Below are positions 1-10,609 of a stretch of DNA of 10,994 nucleotides, one piece after another. The notes beneath the pieces are model-generated. The model was not told where the DNA came from. It did no database searches and saw only the letters and a program-made list of their open reading frames with translations. Origin of the DNA: Pseudomonadota bacterium (GTDB lineage Bacteria; Pseudomonadota; Gammaproteobacteria; Steroidobacterales; Steroidobacteraceae); NCBI GenBank assembly GCA_003242275.1, contig QGUX01000101.1, positions 1 to 10,994 on the forward strand, written 5' to 3'. How positions within the stretch are numbered: position 1 is the first letter of the stretch; each line of letters opens with the position of its first letter. Position numbers and translations under genes: made by a program.

Positions 1-47
1 CGCGCCGTGACGGGCCCGCGCCGATCCCCCTAGACTGCCAGGCTTCC

Positions 48-983
48 ATGAAACGCATAATCGCGATCGCCAACCAGAAGGGCGGGGTGGGCAAGACCAC
101 CACCGCCGTGAACCTCGCCGCGTCCCTGGCCGCCACGCAGCGGCGGGTGCTGCTGGTCGACCTCGACCCGCAGGGCAATGCCACCATGGGCTGCGGCGTG
201 GAGAAGTCCGCGGTGGAGCTGGGGAGCTGCGAGGTGCTGCTGGGCGAGGCCACGGCCGCGCAGGCCATCGTGCCGCTGGAGCATGCGCGCTTCGACCTGA
301 TGCCGGCCAACCAGGACCTGACCTCGGCCGAGGTGCGGCTGCTGGCCACCGACGAGGGCCGCGAGTCGCGCCTGCGCGAGGCGCTGGAACCGCTGCGCGG
401 GCAGTACGACCTGATCCTGATCGACTGCCCGCCGTCGCTGAACATGCTGACGCTGAACGCGCTGGTGGCGGCCGACTCGGTGATCGTGCCGATGCAGTGC
501 GAGTACTACGCGCTGGAAGGACTCTCGGCGCTGACCGCCACCATCGAGCAGGTGCGCGACGCGGTGAATCCCGGGCTGCACATCGAGGGCATCCTGCGCA
601 CCATGTTCGATCCGCGCGCCAACCTCGCCTCCGAGGTCAGCGCGCAGCTGCTGGAACACTTCGGCGACGTGGTGTTCCGCACCGTCATCCCGCGCAACAT
701 CCGCCTCGCCGAAGCGCCGTCGTTCGGGCGGCCGGTGCTGCTGCACGACAAGGATTCGCGCGGCGCGCTGGCGTACCTGGCGCTGGCGGGCGAGATGATC
801 CGGCGCGAGGAGGAGCGGGAGGAGCAGGCGGCCGCCGCACAGGCGGAGGGTGCCGCGGAGGCTTCAGGTGAAGGCGCGGGCACCGGCGAGGATGCCGCGA
901 TGCCCGCGGTCGATGCAGAAGGCGGATCCGGCGTCGATTCCGCCGTGACTTCAGGGCCCGCACCGGGCGAGGGCGCGCCATGA
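48..983 (+). CDS. parA: ParA chromosome-partitioning ATPase (Soj family)
   Basis: This is a deviant-Walker-A P-loop ATPase that binds nucleoid DNA when loaded with ATP and works with ParB to segregate chromosome origins. The deviant Walker A KGGVGKTT is at residues 11-18, the switch-like VDLDPQGNAT at 37-46, and the Walker B LILIDCPPS at 122-130. The conserved IPRNIRLAEAPSFG segment lies at 214-227. The first ~255 residues match the usual length of chromosomal ParA. A further ~55 residues rich in Ala, Glu and Gly follow and carry no recognised domain. The ATG start is chosen because the MKRIIAIANQKGG N-terminus is canonical; only a weak AGG precedes it. It overlaps parB by four bases, so the two are probably translationally coupled. 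The location next to parB and the atp operon supports a chromosomal rather than plasmid ParA. Confidence 0.96.
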   Translation: MKRIIAIANQKGGVGKTTTAVNLAASLAATQRRVLLVDLDPQGNATMGCGVEKSAVELGSCEVLLGEATAAQAIVPLEHARFDLMPANQDLTSAEVRLLATDEGRESRLREALEPLRGQYDLILIDCPPSLNMLTLNALVAADSVIVPMQCEYYALEGLSALTATIEQVRDAVNPGLHIEGILRTMFDPRANLASEVSAQLLEHFGDVVFRTVIPRNIRLAEAPSFGRPVLLHDKDSRGALAYLALAGEMIRREEEREEQAAAAQAEGAAEASGEGAGTGEDAAMPAVDAEGGSGVDSAVTSGPAPGEGAP

Positions 984-1948
984 GCGAGAAGAAACCCGCG
1001 CTGGGGCGCGGACTGGCTGATCTGCTGGGTGCATCGAAGGCGCGCGCGCAGGCGCCGGTGAAGCCCGTGCCGGTGGCGCCGGGCGCCGGCGCGCCCGCCG
1101 CACAGGGCGCCACGACCTCATCCACCGCATCGCGCGGCGACGAGCTGCAGCATGTCCCCGTCGACAAGCTGGTGCGGGGCAAGTACCAGCCGCGCGTGGA
1201 CATGCGTCAGGAGGCGCTGGAAGAACTCGCCATCTCCATCCGCAGGCAGGGCGTGATCCAGCCCATCGTGGTGCGCCCGCTGCCGCGCGCCACCGGCGAG
1301 GGCGCGCAGTACGAGATCATCGCCGGCGAACGCCGCTGGCTGGCGGCGAAGATCGCGGGCCTCACGACCATTCCTGCCGTGGTCCGCCGCGTGCCGGACG
1401 AAGCCGCGATCGCGATGGCGCTGATCGAGAACATCCAGCGCGAGAACCTCAATCCGCTGGAGGAGGCGCGCGCGCTGGAGCGGCTGATCGCCGAGTTCGG
1501 CATCACGCACGAGCAGGCCGCTGAAGCCGTGGGACGTTCGCGCTCTGCCGTGAGCAACCTGCTTCGCCTGCTCGAGCTTGCGCCCGAGGTGGCCGACCTC
1601 GTGGAGAAGCGCAGGCTCGACATGGGTCACGCCCGCGCCCTGCTCGGCATTTCGAGCCGCCGCGATCAGGTGATGGCCGCGCAGAAGGTGGTGGCCGAGG
1701 GGCTGTCCGTGCGCGAGACCGAGGCCCTGGTCCGGCAGCTCACGGCGCCGCCCGTGGACAAGTCAAAGCCCGATGCTGCGGCGCGTCAGAAGGATCCGGA
1801 CGTGCAGGCCCTGGAACGTGACCTCACCGAGCGGCTCGGCGCCAAGGTCTTGATTCAACAGGGTTCTGGCGGCAAGGGCCGGCTGGTGATCGCCTACAAC
1901 AGCCTCGACGAACTGGACGGCATCCTGGCGCATATTCGCCGGCAATAA
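980..1948 (+). CDS. parB: ParB/Spo0J chromosome-partitioning CTPase
   Basis: This protein binds centromere-like parS sites, loads as a CTP-dependent sliding clamp and stimulates ParA. The 322-residue product has the expected layout. An N-terminal ParA-stimulating peptide (KKPALGRGLADLLG, 4-17) is followed by a Pro/Ala linker to about residue 55. The ParB N-terminal nuclease-like/CTP-binding fold covers about 56-165, with GERRWLAAK at 116-124 and ENIQRENLNPLEEA at 150-163. A helix-turn-helix lies at roughly 173-198 (ITHEQAAEAVGRSRSAVSNLL), and a C-terminal dimerisation domain at about 270-322. GAGGG at 969-973 lies 6 nt before the ATG and supports the start inside the parA stop overlap. No well-matched parS site was found in the window, so its binding sites probably lie elsewhere near the origin. 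Confidence 0.96.
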   Translation: MSEKKPALGRGLADLLGASKARAQAPVKPVPVAPGAGAPAAQGATTSSTASRGDELQHVPVDKLVRGKYQPRVDMRQEALEELAISIRRQGVIQPIVVRPLPRATGEGAQYEIIAGERRWLAAKIAGLTTIPAVVRRVPDEAAIAMALIENIQRENLNPLEEARALERLIAEFGITHEQAAEAVGRSRSAVSNLLRLLELAPEVADLVEKRRLDMGHARALLGISSRRDQVMAAQKVVAEGLSVRETEALVRQLTAPPVDKSKPDAAARQKDPDVQALERDLTERLGAKVLIQQGSGGKGRLVIAYNSLDELDGILAHIRRQ

Positions 1949-1965
1949 TTGCCTATGCATGGACC

Positions 1966-1994
1966 TTGAACGGTCCCTGCTCAGTCCGTATACT
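1966..1994 (+). promoter_or_regulatory. Putative sigma70 promoter of the atp operon
   Basis: TTGAAC at 1966-1971 and TATACT at 1989-1994 are separated by exactly 17 bp, a near-consensus -10 and a moderate -35. Transcription would start around 2000-2002 and leave a leader of about 25 nt before the atpI ATG at 2026. The position, just after the parB stop and before the first atp gene, fits an operon promoter. The -35 hexamer is the loop of a perfect 5-bp dyad, GGACC (1961-1965) and GGTCC (1972-1976), which could be an operator or a chance palindrome. No transcript evidence is available. Confidence 0.6.
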
Positions 1995-2025
1995 GCGCGC
2001 GCTTTCGAGGCCACCGGGTAAGACC

Positions 2026-3599
<1,574 letters not shown>

Positions 3600-3643
3600 T
3601 CTCACGTAGTCGAGACAGCGAGCCGAAGGTCATACAGCACTGA

Positions 3644-3660
3644 CGCGCGGTAGCCGCGCG
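3644..3660 (+). promoter_or_regulatory. GC hairpin abutting the atpF ribosome-binding site
   Basis: CGCGCGG at 3644-3650 and CCGCGCG at 3654-3660 form a perfect 7-bp all-GC stem with a TAG loop. The atpF Shine-Dalgarno GGAG starts at 3660, so the stem covers its first base and stands directly next to it. There is no T tract, so an intrinsic terminator is unlikely. It may damp atpF initiation relative to atpE, or block 3' exonucleases and stabilise the atpE-proximal mRNA. The function is inferred; the inverted repeat itself is directly visible. Confidence 0.5.
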
Positions 3661-3668
3661 GAGCCGCC

Positions 3669-4139
3669 ATGGAACTCAACCTGACATTTTTCGGACAGAT
3701 CCTCGTCTTCCTGATCCTGCTCTGGTTCATCGGGAAGTTCGTCACGCCGTTCTTCGCGGCGGCCATCGACGAGCGCCAGAAGAAGATCGCCGAGGGACTT
3801 TCGGCCGCCGACCGCGGCCAGAAGAGCCTCGACGAGGCCCGGGCAAGGGCGGATGAAGTGATCGGCGAGGCGCGCGACCGCGCCAACCAGATCATCGACG
3901 GCGCCTCGCGCCGCGCGAACGAGATCGTCGAGGCCGCGAAGCAGAGCGCGCAGGCCGAGGCCGACAGGTTGATCGCGGCCGCCCGCCAGCAGATCGAGCT
4001 CGATGCCGCCCGGGCGCGCGAGGAACTGCGCCGCCAGGTGGCCGAGCTCACCGTGCGCTCGGCGGCGAAGGTGCTGGGCCGCGAGATCGACGCGTCGAAG
4101 CACGCCGACATCCTCGGCAAGCTGGCGGCGGAGATCTGA
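3669..4139 (+). CDS. atpF: F1Fo ATP synthase subunit b (peripheral stalk)
   Basis: Subunit b dimerises to form the peripheral stalk holding the F1 head against subunit a. At 156 residues it equals the E. coli length. One N-terminal membrane helix (about 5-25, [18 protein letters not shown]) is followed by a long charged Ala/Arg/Glu coiled coil. Within it [12 protein letters not shown] (33-44) and [12 protein letters not shown] match the family. The C-terminus ends in KLAAEI, like E. coli KLVAEL, and should bind delta. There is a single atpF and no b' gene. GGAG at 3660-3663 gives a 5-nt spacing to the ATG, and a hairpin partly overlaps it. Confidence 0.97.
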   Translation: MELNLTFFGQILVFLILLWFIGKFVTPFFAAAIDERQKKIAEGLSAADRGQKSLDEARARADEVIGEARDRANQIIDGASRRANEIVEAAKQSAQAEADRLIAAARQQIELDAARAREELRRQVAELTVRSAAKVLGREIDASKHADILGKLAAEI

Positions 4140-4148
4140 GGCAGGACC

Positions 4149-4685
4149 ATGGCAGACCGCCTGACCATCGCCCGGCCCTACGCCCGCGCCGCCTTCGGGC
4201 AGGCGAGCAAGGACGGCACCCTGGCCGCCTGGTCGGAGGTGCTGGCCCGCGCCGCGATCGCCGTGGGTGACCCACGCGTGCGCGCGCTGTTCGGCAGCCC
4301 GAAGGTGACCGACGAGCAGCTCGCCGGGCTGATCGCCGACGTCGCCGGACCCGGCCTCGATGCGAAGGGGCGCAACTTCATCCGCCTCCTGGCCGAGAAC
4401 AAGCGGCTGCCCTTCCTGCCCGAGATCGCCCAGATCTTCGACCAGCTCCGCGCCGAGGCCGAGCGTGTGGTGGACGTCTCCATCACCTCCGCGGCGCCGA
4501 TGGGCGAGGCCGAGCAGCAGAAGCTCGTCGCCGCGCTGGAGCGCCGCTTCGACCGCAAGGTGCGCGTGAAGGCCGACGTGGACCCGTCGCTGATCGGCGG
4601 CGCGGTGGTGCGCGCGGGCGACCTCACCATCGACGGTTCCGTGAAGGCGCGCCTGGAGAAGCTGGCGCGCCAGCTCACTGCATAG
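4149..4685 (+). CDS. atpH: F1Fo ATP synthase subunit delta
   Basis: Delta (the OSCP equivalent) caps the F1 head and joins it to the b stalk. The 178-residue product carries the N-terminal ARPYARAAF (8-16) that begins the six-helix domain. The typical [18 protein letters not shown] segment lies in the middle. The C-terminal [20 protein letters not shown] around 145-165 precedes SVKARLEKL. Length and both signatures match the family. It starts 9 bp after atpF, with GAGG overlapping the atpF stop codon as the likely ribosome-binding site, suggesting coupling to atpF. Confidence 0.97.
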   Translation: MADRLTIARPYARAAFGQASKDGTLAAWSEVLARAAIAVGDPRVRALFGSPKVTDEQLAGLIADVAGPGLDAKGRNFIRLLAENKRLPFLPEIAQIFDQLRAEAERVVDVSITSAAPMGEAEQQKLVAALERRFDRKVRVKADVDPSLIGGAVVRAGDLTIDGSVKARLEKLARQLTA

Positions 4686-4707
4686 GATTCATCCAAAGGT
4701 ATCAGTC

Positions 4708-6246
<1,539 letters not shown>

Positions 6247-6261
6247 AGAGGGCACACGGCG

Positions 6262-7122
6262 ATGGCCGGCACGAAGGAAATCCGCAACCAGATCGCGAGT
6301 GTGAAGAGCACTCAGAAGATCACCAAGGCCATGCAGATGGTCGCGACGTCGAAGATGCGCCGCGCCCAGGACCGCATGCGGCTGGCGCGTCCCTACGCGG
6401 AGAAGATCCGCAACGTGATCGGCAACCTCGCGCATGCCAACCCGGACTACCGCCATCCGTTCATGGCCACGCGCGAGGCGAAGAACGTCGGCTTCATCGT
6501 CGTGTCCACCGACCGCGGCCTGGCCGGCGGCCTGAACTCGAACCTGTTCCGCACCACGCTGAACCAGGTGCGCGACTGGCAGGCGAAGGGCGCCGGCGTG
6601 AGCCTGTGCCTGGTCGGCAACAAGGGCGTGGCGTTCTTCCGCCGCCTCGACCTGCCCATCGCGGCCAGCATCACCAACCTCGGCGACCGGCCGCACGTGG
6701 CCGACCTGATCGGCACCGTGAAGGTGATGCTCGATGCCTACCGCGAGGGCCGCATCGACCGCCTGTTCGTCGTGTACTCCGAGTTCGTCAACACGATGAC
6801 GCAGCGCCCGCAGGTGCGGCAGCTGCTGCCGGTGGAGCCGGCGGACAAGTCCACGCTGCAGGAGCACTGGGACTACATCTATGAGCCCAGCGCTGCGGAG
6901 ATCCTCGATGGGCTGCTGATGCGCTACATCGAGTCGCAGGTCTATCGCGCGGCGGTCGAGAACGTGGCCAGCGAGATGGCCGCGCGCATGGTCGCGATGA
7001 AGGCGGCCACCGACAACGCCGGCAAGCTGATCCACGAATTGCAGCTCGTCTACAACAAGGCGCGCCAGGCGGCGATCACCACGGAGCTCGCGGAAATCGT
7101 GGGCGGCGCTGCGGCGGTCTGA
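6262..7122 (+). CDS. atpG: F1Fo ATP synthase subunit gamma
   Basis: Gamma is the central rotor shaft that couples c-ring rotation to the catalytic sites. The 286-residue product has the N-terminal coiled-coil signature [20 protein letters not shown] (5-24). The Rossmann-like core contains [14 protein letters not shown] (82-95). The conserved C-terminal helix [15 protein letters not shown] (246-260) is followed by [13 protein letters not shown] (264-276). The purine-rich AAAGAGGG at 6245-6252, just after the atpA stop, serves as ribosome-binding site. Length and both termini agree with the proteobacterial family. Confidence 0.98.
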   Translation: MAGTKEIRNQIASVKSTQKITKAMQMVATSKMRRAQDRMRLARPYAEKIRNVIGNLAHANPDYRHPFMATREAKNVGFIVVSTDRGLAGGLNSNLFRTTLNQVRDWQAKGAGVSLCLVGNKGVAFFRRLDLPIAASITNLGDRPHVADLIGTVKVMLDAYREGRIDRLFVVYSEFVNTMTQRPQVRQLLPVEPADKSTLQEHWDYIYEPSAAEILDGLLMRYIESQVYRAAVENVASEMAARMVAMKAATDNAGKLIHELQLVYNKARQAAITTELAEIVGGAAAV

Positions 7123-7128
7123 CTGTAA

Positions 7129-8571
<1,443 letters not shown>

Positions 8572-8604
8572 CCACCGGCTGAAGGCACGCAACAGGAACA
8601 CTCC

Positions 8605-9027
8605 ATGGCAGGCAAGACCATCCACGTCGACATCGTCAGCGCCGAGGGCGAGATCTTCGCCGGCGAGGCCGAGATCGTGTTCGTGCCCGCCACGGAGGGC
8701 GAGCTGGGCATCACTCCGCGGCACGCGCCGCTGCTCACCCTGATCAAGCCGGGTGAGGTGCGGGTGAAGACCGCCGAGGGCGAGCAGTCGGTGTTCGTGT
8801 CGGGCGGCGCGCTGGAGATCCAGCCGAACCGGGTGACGGTGCTGGCGGATACCGCGATCCGTGCGCACGACATCGACGAGGCCGCCGCACTGGCCGCGAA
8901 GCAGCGCGCCGAGGAGGCGCTGGCGGGCAAGATCGACAAGATCGACCAGGCGCGGGCGCTGGCGGAGCTGGCGCAGGCGGCGGCCCAGCTCAAGCTGCTG
9001 GAGAAGATCCGCAAGACCCGGGCCTGA
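8605..9027 (+). CDS. atpC: F1Fo ATP synthase subunit epsilon
   Basis: Epsilon binds gamma and the c ring and can inhibit ATP hydrolysis through its C-terminal helices. The 140-residue product has an N-terminal beta-sandwich with GELGITPRHAPLL at 32-44 and SGGALEIQPNRVTVLAD at 66-82. A two-helix Ala-rich C-terminal domain occupies about 90-140, so this is the full-length inhibitory form. AGGA at 8594-8597 lies 7 nt before the ATG. It is the last gene of the atp operon. Gene order then departs from the atpC-glmU arrangement common in gammaproteobacteria. Confidence 0.97.
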   Translation: MAGKTIHVDIVSAEGEIFAGEAEIVFVPATEGELGITPRHAPLLTLIKPGEVRVKTAEGEQSVFVSGGALEIQPNRVTVLADTAIRAHDIDEAAALAAKQRAEEALAGKIDKIDQARALAELAQAAAQLKLLEKIRKTRA

Positions 9028-9046
9028 TCGCCCGGATCTCCCGGGC
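9018..9046 (+). terminator. Possible end-of-operon hairpins after atpC, no T tract
   Basis: CCGGGC at 9018-9023 can pair with GCCCGG at 9030-9035, and that same GCCCGG can instead pair with CCGGGC at 9041-9046. The two 6-bp stems are mutually exclusive. The first arm overlaps the last atpC codons and stop. Only two T follow the second stem, so classical intrinsic termination is doubtful. Another 7-bp hairpin (9050-9056 with 9065-9071) and a C-rich, G-free stretch at 9080-9095 follow, which could support Rho-dependent termination instead. Confidence 0.3.
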
Positions 9047-9049
9047 TTC

Positions 9050-9071
9050 CAGGCCGCGCTGGCACGGCCTG
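9050..9071 (+). other. Second GC hairpin in the atpC downstream spacer
   Basis: CAGGCCG (9050-9056) and CGGCCTG (9065-9071) form a perfect 7-bp stem with an 8-nt loop. No T run follows. It may protect the 3' end of the atp transcript or assist termination. A 5-bp stem, GGCCG/CGGCC at 9108-9121, occurs further on. The whole 116-bp spacer is therefore rich in inverted repeats, although its high GC content makes some of these expected. Confidence 0.35.
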
Positions 9072-9142
9072 CAGGCCCGCTCCCCCATCTCCCTTATGGG
9101 CTGCCCGGGCCGTCCACGGCCGGATCGGGCATCATCTGCCGC

Positions 9143-9916
9143 ATGCAGCTGCGGACCGTCGATGCGCGTCGCTACGTGACTCCCCTGAAGGAGGGCGGGT
9201 CGCTGCCGGCCATCGTCGAGGGGGATGACTCGGGGCTGTACGTGCTCAAGTTCCGCGGCGCGGGGCAGGGGCCGAAGGTGCTGGTGGCCGAGCTGCTGGC
9301 AGGGGAGATCGGGCGGGTGCTCGGGCTGGACGTGCCCGAGCTGGTGCTGATGACGCTGGATGCGGAACTGGCGCGCACCGAGGGGGACCCGGAGATCCAG
9401 GCGCTGATCAAGGCCAGCGCCGGGCTCAACATCGCCTATGACTACCTGCCGGGATCGGTGACCTTCGATCCACTGGTGTGCCCGCCGGACGCGGAGCTCG
9501 CCTCGCGCATCGTGTGGTTTGATGCCCTGACCACCAATGTCGACCGCACGGCAAAGAACGTGAACATGCTGGTGTGGCACCGCAGGCTGCGCCTGATCGA
9601 CCATGGCGCGGCCTTCATCATGCAGCATGACTGGGATTCGGCGCTCGCGCGGGCGCGCGATCCGTTCAAGCGCATCCGCGACCACGTGCTGCTGCCGCTG
9701 GCGAGCCGCGTGATGCAAGTGGACGCGGAGCTGGCCGCGAAGCTCACGCCCGGCGTGCTCGATGGCATCGTCGGGGCCATCCCGGCGGAATGGCTCGCGG
9801 AGTCCGGCGGCGAGGCGCGGCGCGCCGTCTACCTGGAGTACCTGCAGCGGCGCCTCGAAGCGCCGCGCGAGTTCGCGATGGAGGCCCAGCGTGCCCACGA
9901 CGCCCTGCGCGTATGA
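9143..9916 (+). CDS. HipA-like protein kinase (HipA_2-type domain)
   Basis: This 257-residue stand-alone kinase-fold protein resembles the short HipA-like family (HipA_2 type) rather than full-length HipA toxins of about 440 residues. Candidate ATP-site residues are K36 in LYVLKFRG and E50 in the following helix (VLVAELLAGEIG). The catalytic loop TNVDRTAKNVNML (131-143) carries D134, R135 and N139. The metal-binding motif LIDHGAAF (151-158) carries D153. All are intact, so activity is plausible; the substrate is unknown. The ATG at 9143 is chosen because the family-like N-terminus (MQLRTVDARRYVTPLKEGG) starts there; an upstream extension in the same frame is Arg-rich shadow of atpC. There is no Shine-Dalgarno. 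CATCAT at 9130-9135 ends 7 nt before the ATG and could be the -10 of a leaderless transcript. No HipB-like antitoxin precedes it; a DUF3037 gene overlaps its 3' end. Confidence 0.88.
   Translation: MQLRTVDARRYVTPLKEGGSLPAIVEGDDSGLYVLKFRGAGQGPKVLVAELLAGEIGRVLGLDVPELVLMTLDAELARTEGDPEIQALIKASAGLNIAYDYLPGSVTFDPLVCPPDAELASRIVWFDALTTNVDRTAKNVNMLVWHRRLRLIDHGAAFIMQHDWDSALARARDPFKRIRDHVLLPLASRVMQVDAELAAKLTPGVLDGIVGAIPAEWLAESGGEARRAVYLEYLQRRLEAPREFAMEAQRAHDALRV
9880..9884 (+). promoter_or_regulatory. Ribosome-binding site fixing the DUF3037 GTG start
   Basis: GGAGG at 9880-9884 lies inside the kinase gene, 6 nt before a GTG at 9891. It is a near-perfect Shine-Dalgarno and the best reason to start the next gene at this GTG rather than at an upstream in-frame ATG. 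Confidence 0.75.
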
Positions 9917-10289
9917 CTATGCGGTGATCCGCGTGGTGCCGCGCGTGGAACGCGAGGAGTTCATCAACGCGGGCGTGATCCTCTCCTGCCCGGCGCGGGA
10001 CTTCCTCGACGCGCGCGTGCACCTGGATCGCGGGCGGCTGCTGGCGCTGTGTCCGGACGTGGACGTGGAGCTGGTGCAGCAGCACCTCGAGGCCATTCCC
10101 GCGCTGTGCCGCGGCGGGAATTCCAGCGGCGCCATCGGCCAGTTCTCGCAGCGGCAGCGTTTCCACTGGCTGGTGGCCCCGCGCAGCACCATCATCCAGA
10201 CCTCGCCGGTGCACAGCGGATTGTCGGCGGATCCGGCCGCGACGCTGGAGCACCTGGTGCGCACGATGGTGCTTCCGCGGCCGGCCTGA
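9891..10289 (+). CDS. DUF3037 family protein, partner gene of the HipA-like kinase
   Basis: The 132-residue product has the DUF3037 pattern: YDYAVIRVVPRVEREEFINAG at 8-28, followed by an acidic/hydrophobic middle and QRFHWLVAPRSTIIQTSPVHSGL near 89-111. The function of this family is not known to me. It has no signal peptide or membrane segment, so it is probably cytoplasmic. A GTG start at 9891 is preferred: GGAGG lies 6 nt before it and the family motif begins a few residues later. The gene overlaps the kinase by 26 bp in another frame, implying coupled translation and a functional pairing. I recall DUF3037 genes next to HipA-like kinases in other bacteria, so a regulator, adaptor or substrate of the kinase is a fair hypothesis, but nothing in the sequence proves it. 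Confidence 0.85.
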   Translation: MPTTPCAYDYAVIRVVPRVEREEFINAGVILSCPARDFLDARVHLDRGRLLALCPDVDVELVQQHLEAIPALCRGGNSSGAIGQFSQRQRFHWLVAPRSTIIQTSPVHSGLSADPAATLEHLVRTMVLPRPA

Positions 10290-10305
10290 CCAGGAGGTTC
10301 ATTTC

Positions 10306-10605
10306 ATGGAAGGCGACACGCCCAGGCATCTCATCGAGATCCGCTACTGCGCCCAGTGCCGCTGGATGCTGCGCGCGGCATGGATGGCGCAGGAACTGCT
10401 CTCCACCTTCGACGGCGACATCGAGGCACTCACCCTGCGCCCGGGCACCGGCGGCATCTTCGAGATCCACGTGGATGGCGCGCTGCTCTGGTCGCGCAAG
10501 GCGCAGGGCCGCTTCCCGGAGATCACCGAGCTGAAGCAGCTCGTGCGCGACCGCATCGACCCGGCCCGCGACCTCGGCCACGTCGATCGCGTGCGGCGAA
10601 CCTGA
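10306..10605 (+). CDS. SelT/SelW/SelH (Rdx) family thioredoxin-like protein
   Basis: This 99-residue protein has the Rdx-family layout: a first beta strand (LIEIRYC), then the redox motif C15-A-Q-C18 in YCAQCRW, then the helix MLRAAWMAQELLSTF. GTGGIFEIHVDG (47-58) and the C-terminal FPEITELKQLVRDRIDP complete the fold. It is the cysteine (not selenocysteine) version of the CxxU/CxxC family related to mammalian SelW. A role as a small cytoplasmic thiol oxidoreductase is inferred; its partner is unknown. AGGAGG at 10292-10297, 8 nt before the ATG, is one of the strongest ribosome-binding sites in the window. It starts 16 bp after the DUF3037 gene and may be cotranscribed with it. Confidence 0.88.
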   Translation: MEGDTPRHLIEIRYCAQCRWMLRAAWMAQELLSTFDGDIEALTLRPGTGGIFEIHVDGALLWSRKAQGRFPEITELKQLVRDRIDPARDLGHVDRVRRT

Positions 10606-10609
10606 TTCC

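Noticed and set aside
1..47. Tail of an upstream gene such as rsmG
   Set aside because: Stops exist in two frames (TGA 8-10 and TAG 31-33), but too few codons are present to recognise any product.
30..746. - strand open frame opposite parA
   Set aside because: It has His/Gln/Arg-rich shadow composition and no family resemblance; parA on the + strand is unambiguous.
1959..2021. Small open frame of 20 codons between parB and atpI, possible leader peptide
   Set aside because: It contains the whole predicted atp promoter, lacks a ribosome-binding site and has no attenuator-like features.
1966..2025. TTG start adding 20 residues to AtpI
   Set aside because: The TTG is the -35 box of the predicted promoter, the added residues are not family-like, and ATG 2026 gives a normal-length AtpI.
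8861..9142. N-terminal extension of the HipA-like kinase into atpC
   Set aside because: The extension is Arg/Ser/Trp-rich, typical of an out-of-frame reading of atpC, and the family-like sequence starts at the ATG at 9143.
9762..9890. Upstream ATG start for the DUF3037 gene
   Set aside because: The extra 43 residues are a low-complexity shadow of the kinase gene, and the GTG at 9891 has an excellent Shine-Dalgarno.
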